From Clostridium_AW malenominatum (lineage in GTDB: Bacteria; Bacillota; Clostridia; Clostridiales; Clostridiaceae): a stretch of DNA of 64,000 nt. The stretch lies in NCBI RefSeq assembly GCF_039521365.1, contig NZ_BAAACF010000001.1, forward strand, positions 186,001 through 250,000, in the 5' to 3' direction. How positions within the stretch are numbered: the stretch's first letter is position 1; every line of letters starts with the position of its first letter. Of this stretch, positions 17,895-27,086 are shown in pieces. The translations under genes and the position numbers were made by a program. The notes under the pieces were generated by a model. It was not told the origin of the DNA. It did not search any database and saw only the letters and a program-made list of their open reading frames with translations.

Positions 17895-19082
17895 ATGAAA
17901 AATAGACGTGAAAAAATAAAAAAATTAATGATAGAAAATAATATAGATGTTGCAATAGTTTCTTCTCCAGAAAATGTATTTTATGTTGCTAACTATGCTG
18001 GCAATCAACATTGTGTTTCAAGGCAGGCAGAATTTTCTGCTGCTATTATGTGGAAGGATGATGTAAAGCCCTGTGCTATTACTATGGATTTTGAAAAGCC
18101 AACTTTTGAAGAAAATACTGATATAGAAGTATTAGCCTATGATACTTGGGTTGGGGTGAAAAATTTAGCAGAAATAGAAGAAAATATAGCCCTAACTTTA
18201 AATAGAGAAAGAGTAGATATATTTAAAATTATTCATGACAGAATAGAAAAATCAGGCTTTTCTAAAGGGGTTATAGGCCTTGAAATGGATTATATATCCC
18301 ATAACTTTTACAATAAGCTATTAAAAATACTTCCAGAGGCGAATTTTGTAAACATATCCACCTTATTTGTAAAAGGAAGAAGCATTAAAACAAAAGAAGA
18401 AATAGATGTGTTTAGAAAAATTACAAAGGTGGAAGATGAAGCCTTACTATACACTAGCAGTTTTATAAAGGCAGGAGTTAGTGAAAGGGAATTAATAAAC
18501 ATATATAGAAGTAAAGTAATGGAGTCAAAGGTATGCGTACCTAGCAGTTGGTCCATGCTGTCCTCAGGGGTAAATTCATCAAAGCTTACATTGCCAACGG
18601 ATAATGTGATAAAAGATGGAGATATTTTTAAATTTGACGGGGGGGTAAACTGCGAATTTAGCTTTTACACTACAGATATGTCAAGATCTTATATTATAGG
18701 CAAAGGTAACCCTACTCTGGTGGAAGTAAAGAAGAGATTATATGATGCCCAAAGGTTGATGATTGAAAATATAAAACCAGGTATGAAAATATGCGATTTA
18801 TTTAAATTAGGATATTCTTATGTAAAGGAAAAGTATTCAAGCTATGAAAGAGGTCATTTGGGACATTCCATAAGCATTGGACCTCAAACCTGTGAGTATC
18901 CTGTAATTACTCCAACAGAAAATACAGTTATTGAAGAAGGAATGATTTTTTGTATAGAAGTACCTATGTATATTAGGGGAGTTGGTGGATTCAATATAGA
19001 AGATATGGTTTTGGTTACAAAGGATGGTGCAGAGGTTTTAACCTATAGGACACCTCATTATCTTCAAGATGAAATAAGATAG
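17895..19082 (+). CDS. M24-family metallopeptidase (Xaa-Pro dipeptidase/aminopeptidase type)
   Basis: A 395-residue cytoplasmic enzyme with an N-terminal creatinase-like domain (1-165) and a C-terminal pita-bread domain. All five metal ligands are visible: Asp248 and Asp261 (FKFDGG ... TTDMSRS), His324 (GHLGHSISIG), Glu355 (FCIEVP) and Glu369 (NIEDMV). It should split a dipeptide or remove an N-terminal residue from what the AbgT transporter brings in. Its place in the sigma-54 operon supports a catabolic role. Confidence 0.92.
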   Translation: MKNRREKIKKLMIENNIDVAIVSSPENVFYVANYAGNQHCVSRQAEFSAAIMWKDDVKPCAITMDFEKPTFEENTDIEVLAYDTWVGVKNLAEIEENIALTLNRERVDIFKIIHDRIEKSGFSKGVIGLEMDYISHNFYNKLLKILPEANFVNISTLFVKGRSIKTKEEIDVFRKITKVEDEALLYTSSFIKAGVSERELINIYRSKVMESKVCVPSSWSMLSSGVNSSKLTLPTDNVIKDGDIFKFDGGVNCEFSFYTTDMSRSYIIGKGNPTLVEVKKRLYDAQRLMIENIKPGMKICDLFKLGYSYVKEKYSSYERGHLGHSISIGPQTCEYPVITPTENTVIEEGMIFCIEVPMYIRGVGGFNIEDMVLVTKDGAEVLTYRTPHYLQDEIR

Positions 19083-19099
19083 AAAAGGAGACTTGGGTT

Positions 19100-20743
19100 A
19101 TGAAGGTAGTAGTAATTGGTGGAGTTGCAGGTGGAGCTGGAGTTTGCGCAAGACTTAGACGAAACAAAGAAGATTTACAAATAGTAATGATTGAAAAAGG
19201 TGACTATATATCTTATGCAAACTGTGGATTACCTTATTATATTGGAAATGTAATTGTGGATCAAAATGAGCTTTTATTACAAACACCTGAAGGATTTGGA
19301 AAAAGGTTTAATATTGATGTAAGAGTAAAAAATGAAGTTACAAGTGTTAATCTAGATAAAAAAGAAGTAGTAGTTTTAAATCATAATAGTGGTGAAATTT
19401 ATGTAGAGAGCTATGATGTTTTAGTAATGTCACCTGGCGCAAAGCCTATTGTGCCAGGTATGAAGGGCATAGATAAACCCCATGTACATACTTTAAGAAC
19501 AGTTCCAGATACTTTAAATATTAAGGAATATATAAATAGAGAAAAGCCAGTAAATGCCGTTGTAGTTGGCGGAGGATTTATTGGAATTGAAATGGGGGAA
19601 AACCTAAGACATTTAGGAATAAATGTTTCTATTATTGAAGCGGCAGATCATGTTATGGGTACTGTTGATAGTGATATGTCCCACGAAATTCACAACCATA
19701 TAAGGGAAAAAGGAGCGAACTTATACTTAAATAGTAAAGTAGTAGAAATTAAGGATAAGTCTGTGCTTTTAGAAGATGGACGTGAAGTAGATGGAGATTT
19801 AGTAATAATGAGCATAGGGGTAAGGCCCGAAACGGAATTTTTGAAGGACAGTGCTATTAACCTGGGGGCAAGGGGAGAAATCATCGTTGATGAGTTTATG
19901 CAGACTTCTCAGGCTGATGTATATGCTCTAGGAGATGCTGTTTCTGTGAAAAGTTTTGTTAGCGGCAAGGAAAATATTATTCCTCTTGCAGGTCCTGCCA
20001 ACAAACAAGGAAGAATAGTTGCTGATAATATAGTATCAAAAAAAGTAAAATACAATGGAACTCAAGGTACTGCCATAGCAAAGGTCTTTGATATGACCGT
20101 AGCTTCCACAGGGGAAAGTGAGAGAAGTTTAAAGCAAAACGGCATTAGCTATAAAAAAGTTATCACCTATTCAGCCTCAAACGCTACTTATTATCCTGGG
20201 GCGGAGTTTATGACCATAAAGCTTTTATTTGCACCAGATACAGGAAAGGTTTTAGGGGGACAAATTGTAGGGTATAAGGGAGTGGACAAAAGAATTGACA
20301 CCATAGCATCTAGCATAAGAGCGGGGCTTAATGTGTATGATGTGCAGGAGCTGGAGCTTGCCTATGCACCACCTTTTTCTTCGGCAAAGGACCCTGTCAA
20401 CATGGCTGCATACGTAGCAGGCAATATATTAGACGGAATCATGAAGCCCTTTTATATTGAAGATATAGAAGATATCCCTAAAGAGGATATTATTTTAGAT
20501 GTGCGTACAGAGCAAGAAAATCAGGAGGGAAGAATAGAGGGTTCTATAAACATTCCCCTAGATGAACTTCGTGATAGAATTTCTGAATTACATAAGAGTA
20601 AAAAATATTATATATATTGTAGAGTGGGTCAAAGAGGGTATATTGCTCAAAGAATCTTAGAGCAGAAGGGCTTTGATACTTTAAACTTAAGCGGAGGCTA
20701 TAAATTTTACGAACAGTTTTTAATAGACCAAGGGAATAAGTAG
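19100..20743 (+). CDS. CoA-disulfide reductase-type FAD oxidoreductase with C-terminal rhodanese domain
   Basis: A 547-residue protein: an FAD-binding N-terminus (VVVIGGVAGGAGVCARLRR), the redox Cys42 in YANCGLPYYIG typical of CoA-disulfide reductases, an NADH-binding motif (VVVGGGFIGIEMGENL), a dimerisation domain, and a rhodanese domain (about 450-547) with the active Cys507 in YIYCRVGQRG. Such fusions reduce CoA persulfide or polysulfide with NADH. In this operon it fits as the step that handles sulfur freed by the C-S lyase (inference). A paralogue with the same layout is at 30703. Confidence 0.92.
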   Translation: MKVVVIGGVAGGAGVCARLRRNKEDLQIVMIEKGDYISYANCGLPYYIGNVIVDQNELLLQTPEGFGKRFNIDVRVKNEVTSVNLDKKEVVVLNHNSGEIYVESYDVLVMSPGAKPIVPGMKGIDKPHVHTLRTVPDTLNIKEYINREKPVNAVVVGGGFIGIEMGENLRHLGINVSIIEAADHVMGTVDSDMSHEIHNHIREKGANLYLNSKVVEIKDKSVLLEDGREVDGDLVIMSIGVRPETEFLKDSAINLGARGEIIVDEFMQTSQADVYALGDAVSVKSFVSGKENIIPLAGPANKQGRIVADNIVSKKVKYNGTQGTAIAKVFDMTVASTGESERSLKQNGISYKKVITYSASNATYYPGAEFMTIKLLFAPDTGKVLGGQIVGYKGVDKRIDTIASSIRAGLNVYDVQELELAYAPPFSSAKDPVNMAAYVAGNILDGIMKPFYIEDIEDIPKEDIILDVRTEQENQEGRIEGSINIPLDELRDRISELHKSKKYYIYCRVGQRGYIAQRILEQKGFDTLNLSGGYKFYEQFLIDQGNK

Positions 20744-20778
20744 TCTTTAAAGGGATTGAGGATTATTGGGAGGTAAGA

Positions 20779-22326
20779 ATGAGTTGGTATAAAGTTGTAA
20801 TTTTCATATTAATTACTATGCAAATTGTGTGGATATTTCTCACGGTTTTTTTGGTAAAACATATGAGGAAAAAATATAGTGCTGTGGATAGTTTGCTTTT
20901 TAATATTTCACAAGGAGATCTTACAAAAAAGCTAAATGAGGGGAAGATGGATTACTTAAGTTCACTACATTCTAATGTAAACAATCTTATTTTAAAATTT
21001 AGAAATTTAGTGGCACAAATCATGACTCTTACAGATAAAAGCATTAATTACACCAGTGAATTAAATAGCGATACCATGAAGATTAATATATCCACTAAAG
21101 AAACGGTTAAGGTTATAAATGAAATTGCAAAATCCATGGAAGACCAAATAACTTCTATAAAAGATGCAGAAAGTTATTCAGAAGAAGCTATGAATGTTGC
21201 AAAAAACATTGTGGAGAAGTCAGAATTAGTAAAAGAAAAGGCTAACATAACCATAGAAACAATTGATGAAAGCAGCGAAAACTTTGAGTCTCTTATAGAT
21301 AAGCTAGATAAGGCGGCTAAAACTAGTGCAGAAACTGCTGAGAGGGTAAAGAATCTTGAAGGTCAAACCATATTAATTCAAAGTATTGCAGATAAGGTTA
21401 GTACCATTAGTGATAGCACTAATCTTTTAGCACTTAATGCTTCCATAGAAGCTGCAAGAGCTGGTGAGGCAGGACGGGGCTTTGCGGTGGTGGCAGAGGA
21501 GGTAAGGAAACTTGCGGAGGACTCCACTATGCAATCAAAGCAAATACAGCAGGTGGTGGACGGCATAAAAGAGGAAATACATAATATTATCTGTAGTATG
21601 GAAGAGGAGGCTAATTCCATTAAAGAATATGTTGATTTTTCCCATATAACCAAAGAGCATTTGGAGAAGATTAACATTGAAACAAAAGGGGTCTTTGAAA
21701 CATTTGGCGAAATAAGCAAGGAAATAGATACACAGGAAAAAATGATGAAAAGCGTTGTGGATATTATTAAAAATACATCCTACACCTTTGAAAACATTGC
21801 GGCCTCCACTGAGGAAATGGCGGCTTCAGCGGAAGAACAAGCTATCACCACAGATGAAACCTTTAAAAGGCTGTCCTATCTTTTAGAAATGAATAAGAGT
21901 ATAGAAAAGTACGTGGCGGACTTTGTAAAAAACTATAAAATAGATGATAAAACTCAAAAGTACATAGAAAATGGTTTAAAAGAATTAAGGGAAATGGCTA
22001 AAAATCCTTCCTTAGTGGCTATGGAATACTCTAGTGGTACTGCTTATTTGAAGGATGAAATAAAAACACACCCTCAATTTGAACTGCTTGCCACTATGCA
22101 AAAAGACGGCATGAGAAAGGCTATAACTTTGGATTATAAAGAACAAGAGGTATATGTAAATTTTGCACACCGTCCATATTTTAAAGAAGCCATTGCAGGA
22201 AAGGAATTTATGTCAAAGCCTTATATTTCTGTAGATACAAATAATTACTGCATTGCCATGGCAGTACCTGTAAAAGATAATTCAGGGAAAATCACTGGAA
22301 TACTCATGGGTGATTTAAGGCTTTGA
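20779..22326 (+). CDS. Methyl-accepting chemotaxis protein with C-terminal Cache-like domain
   Basis: A 515-residue receptor. One transmembrane helix (about 4-26) is followed by a helical region and an MCP signalling domain whose hairpin tip reads ALNASIEAARAGEAGRGFAVVAEEVRKLAE. After the signalling domain, residues about 395-515 look like a Cache/PDC sensor (YFKEAIAGKEFMSKPYISVDTNNYCIAMAVPVKDNSGKITGILMGDL). With a single N-terminal helix this sensor would be in the cytoplasm, a rare arrangement. As the last gene of the sigma-54 operon it may guide cells toward, or sense, the operon's substrate. Confidence 0.9.
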   Translation: MSWYKVVIFILITMQIVWIFLTVFLVKHMRKKYSAVDSLLFNISQGDLTKKLNEGKMDYLSSLHSNVNNLILKFRNLVAQIMTLTDKSINYTSELNSDTMKINISTKETVKVINEIAKSMEDQITSIKDAESYSEEAMNVAKNIVEKSELVKEKANITIETIDESSENFESLIDKLDKAAKTSAETAERVKNLEGQTILIQSIADKVSTISDSTNLLALNASIEAARAGEAGRGFAVVAEEVRKLAEDSTMQSKQIQQVVDGIKEEIHNIICSMEEEANSIKEYVDFSHITKEHLEKINIETKGVFETFGEISKEIDTQEKMMKSVVDIIKNTSYTFENIAASTEEMAASAEEQAITTDETFKRLSYLLEMNKSIEKYVADFVKNYKIDDKTQKYIENGLKELREMAKNPSLVAMEYSSGTAYLKDEIKTHPQFELLATMQKDGMRKAITLDYKEQEVYVNFAHRPYFKEAIAGKEFMSKPYISVDTNNYCIAMAVPVKDNSGKITGILMGDLRL

Positions 22327-22329
22327 TTT

Positions 22330-22374
22330 AAATAAGGAAAGCTTAGTGTATTTAGCACTAAACTTTCCTTATTT
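22330..22374. terminator. Bidirectional terminator between convergent genes
   Basis: A 19-bp stem with a single mismatch (22330-22348 with 22356-22374) lies between the chemoreceptor gene and the leftward redox protein gene. A/T-rich tails on both sides suit both transcripts. Confidence 0.85.
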
Positions 22375-22376
22375 AA

Positions 22377-22835
22377 TTATTTTACTTTTAGGCCTAATTC
22401 TCTAACTATTATTTTTGCTGCTTCTTCTGCCACTTCTCCAGTAAAAGAAATGCATTGATCCATGTGTTTCTTGGAACCAAGCCTCATACCTTTAGTTAAA
22501 ACTCTGCAACATAAGCACTTATGTCTAGACTGAAAAACATCGTGCAATTCTTTGGACAAAGTCATAGTCTTATTAACCCTTTTGTCCTTTGCCTCACTTC
22601 TACCAAAAAATAAACCTATTGCCATGATACCACCGACTACTGCACCACAAGTACATCCAGAACCACCTATCCCCACTGGAAAGCCTGAAGCCATCTTTAC
22701 AATGTCATCGGATACAGGTAGTTGGAACTCATCCTTAATTGTTTTTATTATTGATTCAGAACAATAAAAATCACCATTACGGTAATAGTTTTCTGCAGTA
22801 GTTTTTATTTTGTTTAAGTCAATTACATTATCCAA
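22377..22835 (-). CDS. C_GCAxxG_C_C family redox protein
   Basis: A 152-residue cytoplasmic protein with the family's cysteine pattern: FYCSES, GSGCTCGAVVGGIMAIGL and RHKCLCCRVL. The function is not established; the family is presumed to bind metal or act in redox reactions in anaerobes. I use TTG 22835 because AGGGGGA lies 8 bases upstream; in-frame codons further up precede that site. It is monocistronic and converges on the chemotaxis gene. Confidence 0.82.
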   Translation of the reverse strand: MDNVIDLNKIKTTAENYYRNGDFYCSESIIKTIKDEFQLPVSDDIVKMASGFPVGIGGSGCTCGAVVGGIMAIGLFFGRSEAKDKRVNKTMTLSKELHDVFQSRHKCLCCRVLTKGMRLGSKKHMDQCISFTGEVAEEAAKIIVRELGLKVK

Positions 22836-22893
22836 TCCTTTTCCCCCTAAATAATATTTAAAAATCAATTAATTACTAGTATACTATTTTTAA

Positions 22894-23103
22894 AAAGTTA
22901 AGTACAATATTTTCATTGGTAATAAGTTAACCTTATGGCAAAGCTATCTTAATAAAGAGCCAGTACACACTATAGGAACAGTAGATAAGGTTATTAGAGA
23001 TAAAAATATAAAGAGAACTATTGATAAAACACATTTTCATGATTTTGTAGAAGATTTAGGTAAAGAGTATGTGCATATATATGAGAAGATTTTTGAAGAG
23101 TAG
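22894..23103 (+). pseudogene. Remnant of an unidentified gene (3' end)
   Basis: The frame is open from a stop at 22891 to TAG 23101-23103 and reads like a real protein C-terminus (LTLWQSYLNKEPVHTIGTV ... HFHDFVEDLGKEYVHIYEKIF), but it has no usable start codon or ribosome binding site. I take it as the tail of a gene lost by deletion. The family is not recognised. The rest of 22836-23193 shows no other gene. Confidence 0.4.
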
Positions 23104-23193
23104 TGAGTATTTGATTTCCTCGATTTGGGCATTAACATATTTTAGGATAGAATCATAACATATTATATAGAACTTATATTAAAAGGAGATATT

Positions 23194-23925
23194 ATGTATA
23201 ATTATTATTTCAGAGATAATATGATGCCTCCAAGTGTTATAGCTCAAGCAAGAGGAGATGTAAATGGTGATAGAATACCTGATGATGTGTATTTAACTGG
23301 AACAAGAACGCCATCTAGTCCGTTTATTCAAAACATTACCCTAATTATACGGGATGGAAGAACAGGTAGAGTTACTAGAATACCACTTCCTCAAAACCAA
23401 AACCAAGGATATAATCCTAGGTTATTTTTAGGGGATTTTACGGGAAATGGTGTGGATAATATTTTAATAAGTATTGACTCAGGCGGTAGTGGTGCAATAA
23501 TGTATCATTATATTTATTCATTTATTAGGAATATACCCATGTTAATTTTTGACTTTGAGTTATATAACCAAGAATACAAATATGAGGTTACTTATAAAGA
23601 TTATTATAAGGTTGAAGTTATAAGTGAGAAAAACAATGAAAAATACATTATAGACATATCAAACAGGGGAGAAGATTATTTAAATGAAATATACCATAAA
23701 AATGGAAAGCTAAAGAATCCAATTACGGGATTTGTAAATCCACTAAGCGGAATGTATCCCGTGGATTTTGATTCCAATGGAGTATATGAGCTATTGGCTT
23801 ATCAAAAAATAGCTGGAAGATATAATGCAGATTCTTTAGGATATGTTTTGAATACTTTAAAATGGCAAAACAATAGGTTTGTTTTGGATAATCAGAATGT
23901 AGCTATTTTCGGAACGGAAGTTTAA
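23194..23925 (+). CDS. FG-GAP/VCBS-like repeat protein
   Basis: A 243-residue protein without a signal peptide. It has three calcium-loop-like segments of the FG-GAP/VCBS type: DVNGDRIPDDV (about 28-38), DFTGNGVDNILI (about 87-98) and DFDSNGVYELL (about 190-200). These are typical of beta-propeller or coat-like proteins of spore-formers. Without a secretion signal it could be a spore-surface protein, but that is a guess. It has its own ribosome binding site (AAAGGAG) and terminator. Confidence 0.7.
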   Translation: MYNYYFRDNMMPPSVIAQARGDVNGDRIPDDVYLTGTRTPSSPFIQNITLIIRDGRTGRVTRIPLPQNQNQGYNPRLFLGDFTGNGVDNILISIDSGGSGAIMYHYIYSFIRNIPMLIFDFELYNQEYKYEVTYKDYYKVEVISEKNNEKYIIDISNRGEDYLNEIYHKNGKLKNPITGFVNPLSGMYPVDFDSNGVYELLAYQKIAGRYNADSLGYVLNTLKWQNNRFVLDNQNVAIFGTEV

Positions 23926-23938
23926 TAATAACATAAAT

Positions 23939-23980
23939 GGACATTATCTTTAATAAATAAGAAGATAATGTCCGTTTTTT
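23939..23980 (+). terminator. Terminator after the FG-GAP gene
   Basis: A perfect 12-bp stem, GGACATTATCTT (23939-23950) with AAGATAATGTCC (23962-23973), is followed by GTTTTTT. Confidence 0.88.
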
Positions 23981-24054
23981 ATATTCAATAATTAATGTAC
24001 TTTGTCGATAAATTATATATACTATACTTAATTATGCTTAAGGAGATTGAGAAT

Positions 24055-25539
24055 ATGAGGGAAAATTTCATAGAAAAAGTAAATTTATCGGTTTTGCAGA
24101 TTAATATATTAATGTCTGTTATAGTGTTAGCTGGATTTTTAATTGAGTATTTAAAAGGGGAAAGAAGCCTTTTAGTTATTTCTTTATGGTCAAGCCCTCT
24201 TTTAATATGTTTACTTTTTTCAATTGCTATCTATCTTAAAAATAAGGAAAGCAACATAATAAAAATCATATCATTTGTAGGGTTTACCATTACATACACT
24301 TTAGTATTATTTAATGGTAAATCTCCTCTAACTTTTATATTTATCTTTCCGCTCTTATGTGCTTATTGTTTATATTTTGAAAAAAAATTTATATATATTT
24401 CTTCATTTATAGTGTTTTCTATTAATTTGATTTACATTATTCAAAGATATTTAAAGGGCTTTAATTCCAATATGGATACTTTAAATTATACTATGCAAAT
24501 AGGAACAATTATCATGTTTATAGGGGCAGTTTTCTTAGTTGTAACTATTGGAGGAAGACAAAGAAGGGGATTAGAAGATAATCTTCAAAGTCTTAATGAA
24601 CAGAAATATCTTCAAAATGAAATACTAAAGGACATATATAAAGCTATAAATATATTAGACAATAATTCAAAAGAAATAAATAATATAGTTGAAGAAATAG
24701 TGATATATTCTCAAACTGTAGAAAAGTCAATTAGAGAAGTTGGAGCTGGAGCTAAAGACAATTTAAAAAGAATACAGGATCAAACCAATTTATCAGAGGA
24801 GACTCAGCAGAGTTTACAAATTACCTTAGAGCTTTCAAACAATATGGAAAGGTCTTCAGAAAGTGCAAAGGACATGCTATTAAAAGGAGGCACCATAGTA
24901 GGTAATTTAGTAGAAAAATTTAATGAAGGAGATAATAGCTATAAAAGATTATATTCCATTGTAGAAAATACCCATGTGAAATCCGATTCTATGGGAGAAA
25001 TTACTGAAGTTATAAATTCTATTGCAGAACAAACCAATCTATTAGCTTTAAATGCATCCATAGAAGCAGCAAGGGCAGGGGAAGTAGGGAGAGGTTTTAA
25101 GGTTGTGGCAGAAGAGATAAAAAAATTAGCTGAAGAAAGTAAGGTAGCTATTATAGATATCAATAATATAATTAAGGAATTTAAAGAAGAAAGTAGGAAA
25201 TCTTTTTTAGAAATAGAAAGATTGAAAACTATAAATGCTGAGGAAAATAAATTGATAGTTGAAACAAAAGGTGTTTTCTTAAATATAAACCATACTATAG
25301 AGTTTTTAAAAGATAAAATTGAAGATGTTAACTCACAAATTAGTGAATTAACTAAAGGCAATAATGAAGTGGTGAAATCTATTTCTGGTATATGGAGTGT
25401 TTCAGAAGAAACGGTGTTAACTACTGAGAAAGTAATAGTAGCCACAGAAGAATACTCTAAAAAAAGTAGTAAGGCGAAAGAATTGACAAAGGAATTATTA
25501 GATATTTCAAAGGGAATGAGTAAGTATATTAAGAGCTAA
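24055..25539 (+). CDS. Membrane-embedded methyl-accepting chemotaxis protein
   Basis: A 494-residue receptor whose N-terminal 170 residues form about six transmembrane helices and no large outer loop, so it senses within or near the membrane. The C-terminal half is a classic MCP signalling domain (NLLALNASIEAARAGEVGRGFKVVAEEIKKLAEESK). ATG 24055 follows AAGGAGATTGAGAAT. The ligand is unknown. It is transcribed alone, with a terminator on each side. Confidence 0.88.
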   Translation: MRENFIEKVNLSVLQINILMSVIVLAGFLIEYLKGERSLLVISLWSSPLLICLLFSIAIYLKNKESNIIKIISFVGFTITYTLVLFNGKSPLTFIFIFPLLCAYCLYFEKKFIYISSFIVFSINLIYIIQRYLKGFNSNMDTLNYTMQIGTIIMFIGAVFLVVTIGGRQRRGLEDNLQSLNEQKYLQNEILKDIYKAINILDNNSKEINNIVEEIVIYSQTVEKSIREVGAGAKDNLKRIQDQTNLSEETQQSLQITLELSNNMERSSESAKDMLLKGGTIVGNLVEKFNEGDNSYKRLYSIVENTHVKSDSMGEITEVINSIAEQTNLLALNASIEAARAGEVGRGFKVVAEEIKKLAEESKVAIIDINNIIKEFKEESRKSFLEIERLKTINAEENKLIVETKGVFLNINHTIEFLKDKIEDVNSQISELTKGNNEVVKSISGIWSVSEETVLTTEKVIVATEEYSKKSSKAKELTKELLDISKGMSKYIKS

Positions 25540-25570
25540 GGGTTTTCTGAATAGGAAAACCCTTATTTTA
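25538..25570 (+). terminator. Terminator after the chemoreceptor gene
   Basis: AAGGGTTTTC (25538-25547) pairs with GAAAACCCTT (25555-25564), followed by ATTTTA. Confidence 0.75.
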
Positions 25571-25623
25571 ATTGTAAAAATCCTTTACCTTATCAAATAA
25601 ATTATATAAGGTAAAGAAACACA

Positions 25624-25653
25624 TTGACACTTATCTATGTGTTGGAATATAAT
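25624..25653 (+). promoter_or_regulatory. Sigma-A promoter of the first ars operon
   Basis: TTGACA (25624-25629) and TATAAT (25648-25653) are both perfect, with an 18-base spacer. The ArsR operator begins at the next base. Confidence 0.85.
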
Positions 25654-25677
25654 ACATATAGATATCTATCTATATGT
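25654..25677 (+). promoter_or_regulatory. ArsR operator
   Basis: A perfect 11-2-11 dyad, ACATATAGATA-TC-TATCTATATGT, covers the transcription start just after the -10. The arrangement is that of an ArsR/SmtB operator; a related dyad lies at 28191. Confidence 0.8.
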
Positions 25678-25706
25678 ATAAACAAAAACTAGTGGAGGTA
25701 AATGAA

Positions 25707-25997
25707 TTGAGTAAAAACTATGGAGAATATGCTTTATTTATGAAAGCACTATCAGATGAAACAAGGGTAAAAATTTTTGACATGCTTTCTAGCGGGGAGC
25801 TTTGTGCTTGTAATATACTTGAGGAATTCAATATAACTCAGCCTACGCTTTCGTATCATATGAAAATCCTATGTGAAAGTGGTCTTGTGGAGAGTAGGCG
25901 TGATGGAATATGGATGAAGTATTCAATTAATAAAAATTCTTTAGAGCTATTACAAAATTATTTTGATGATATGGGGTTAAAAATTTTAAGGAGATGA
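25707..25997 (+). CDS. arsR: ArsR-family arsenic-responsive repressor
   Basis: A 96-residue winged-helix repressor with the ArsR As(III) site CxC in GELCACNIL and the recognition helix TQPTLSYHMKIL. I use TTG 25707, which has GGAGG 9 bases upstream; the in-frame ATG at 25674 lies inside the operator dyad and has no ribosome binding site. It heads an operon with arsP, a thioredoxin-like protein and a DUF2703 protein. The dyad at 25654 is its probable operator. As(III) or an organoarsenical is expected to release it. Confidence 0.9.
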   Translation: MSKNYGEYALFMKALSDETRVKIFDMLSSGELCACNILEEFNITQPTLSYHMKILCESGLVESRRDGIWMKYSINKNSLELLQNYFDDMGLKILRR

Positions 25998-26001
25998 TTT
26001 T

Positions 26002-27006
26002 ATGTATATATTTCAATGGTTAAATAATCAATTACTGAAAATGGAATGGCTTCATAATTTAGTGACGGTGCTTGTAAGAAATGTTTTTAGATTAGACGTA
26101 AATAGTAAAGTTGGAGGGAGTATTCACTTTTTTATCTATGATGTTATAAAAATATTTATATTACTTTCAGTTTTAATATTTATGATTTCATATATTCAAA
26201 GTTTCTTTCCACCTGAAAGAACTAGAAAAATTTTAGGTAGGTTTAGTGGAATTACAGCTAATATATTAAGCGCTTTACTTGGAACTGTTACACCATTTTG
26301 CTCTTGCTCCTCTATTCCACTATTTATAGGGTTTACCAATGCTGGACTACCAATTGGTGTTTCCTTTTCATTTTTAATATCTTCCCCTCTTGTAGATTTA
26401 GCATCGGTTATTTTGCTTGCTAGCATATTTAACTGGAAAATTGCAATAGCTTATGTAGTTGTAGGTATTGTACTAGCAGTTATTGGAGGAACTATTATTA
26501 GTAAATTGAAACTAGAAAAATATGTAGAGCCCTTTGTTTTTAACAACAAGGTCCTTGAAGTTGAACAAGAGGAGTTGACTACTAAAGATAGAATAGATTT
26601 TGCAAAGGATCAAGTGCTAGATATAGTAAAAAAAGTGTGGTTATATGTTTTAATAGGTGTAGGAATAGGCGCTGCTATCCATAACTGGATTCCAGAGTCC
26701 ATAATAACTGCCTTACTAGGACAAGGTAAATGGTATTCTGTTCTATTAGCAACTTTTGTAGGTGTTCCTATGTATGCTGATATTTTTGGAACACTACCAA
26801 TTGCTGAAGCTTTAGTTTTAAAGGGTGTAGGGCTTGGTACGGCACTATCCTTTATGATGGGAGTAACTGCCCTTTCTCTTCCATCTATGATTATGCTTAA
26901 AAAAGTTGTTAAGCCAAAACTTTTAGCTATATTTGCGGGCATTGTTACCTTAGGAATTATTATAATTGGATACAGCTTTAATGCCTTTGGTTATCTTTTC
27001 ATGTAA
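26002..27006 (+). CDS. ArsP/YraQ-family permease
   Basis: A 334-residue membrane protein of the PF03773 permease family with about eight helices. The conserved TPFCSCSSIPLF motif (about residue 96) carries the paired cysteines, followed by GLPIGVSFSFLISSPLVD. Some members (ArsP) export trivalent methylated or aromatic arsenicals. Being directly behind an ArsR gene and 4 bases from its stop supports an arsenical efflux role, but the exact substrate is not proven. Confidence 0.85.
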   Translation: MYIFQWLNNQLLKMEWLHNLVTVLVRNVFRLDVNSKVGGSIHFFIYDVIKIFILLSVLIFMISYIQSFFPPERTRKILGRFSGITANILSALLGTVTPFCSCSSIPLFIGFTNAGLPIGVSFSFLISSPLVDLASVILLASIFNWKIAIAYVVVGIVLAVIGGTIISKLKLEKYVEPFVFNNKVLEVEQEELTTKDRIDFAKDQVLDIVKKVWLYVLIGVGIGAAIHNWIPESIITALLGQGKWYSVLLATFVGVPMYADIFGTLPIAEALVLKGVGLGTALSFMMGVTALSLPSMIMLKKVVKPKLLAIFAGIVTLGIIIIGYSFNAFGYLFM

Positions 27007-27086
27007 GGGGGTAAATTTTGAGGAGTTTATGCTCTAAGGGTTTAGCCCGCTTGTTAAAATATTAAATTTTTTAGGAGGTAAATATT

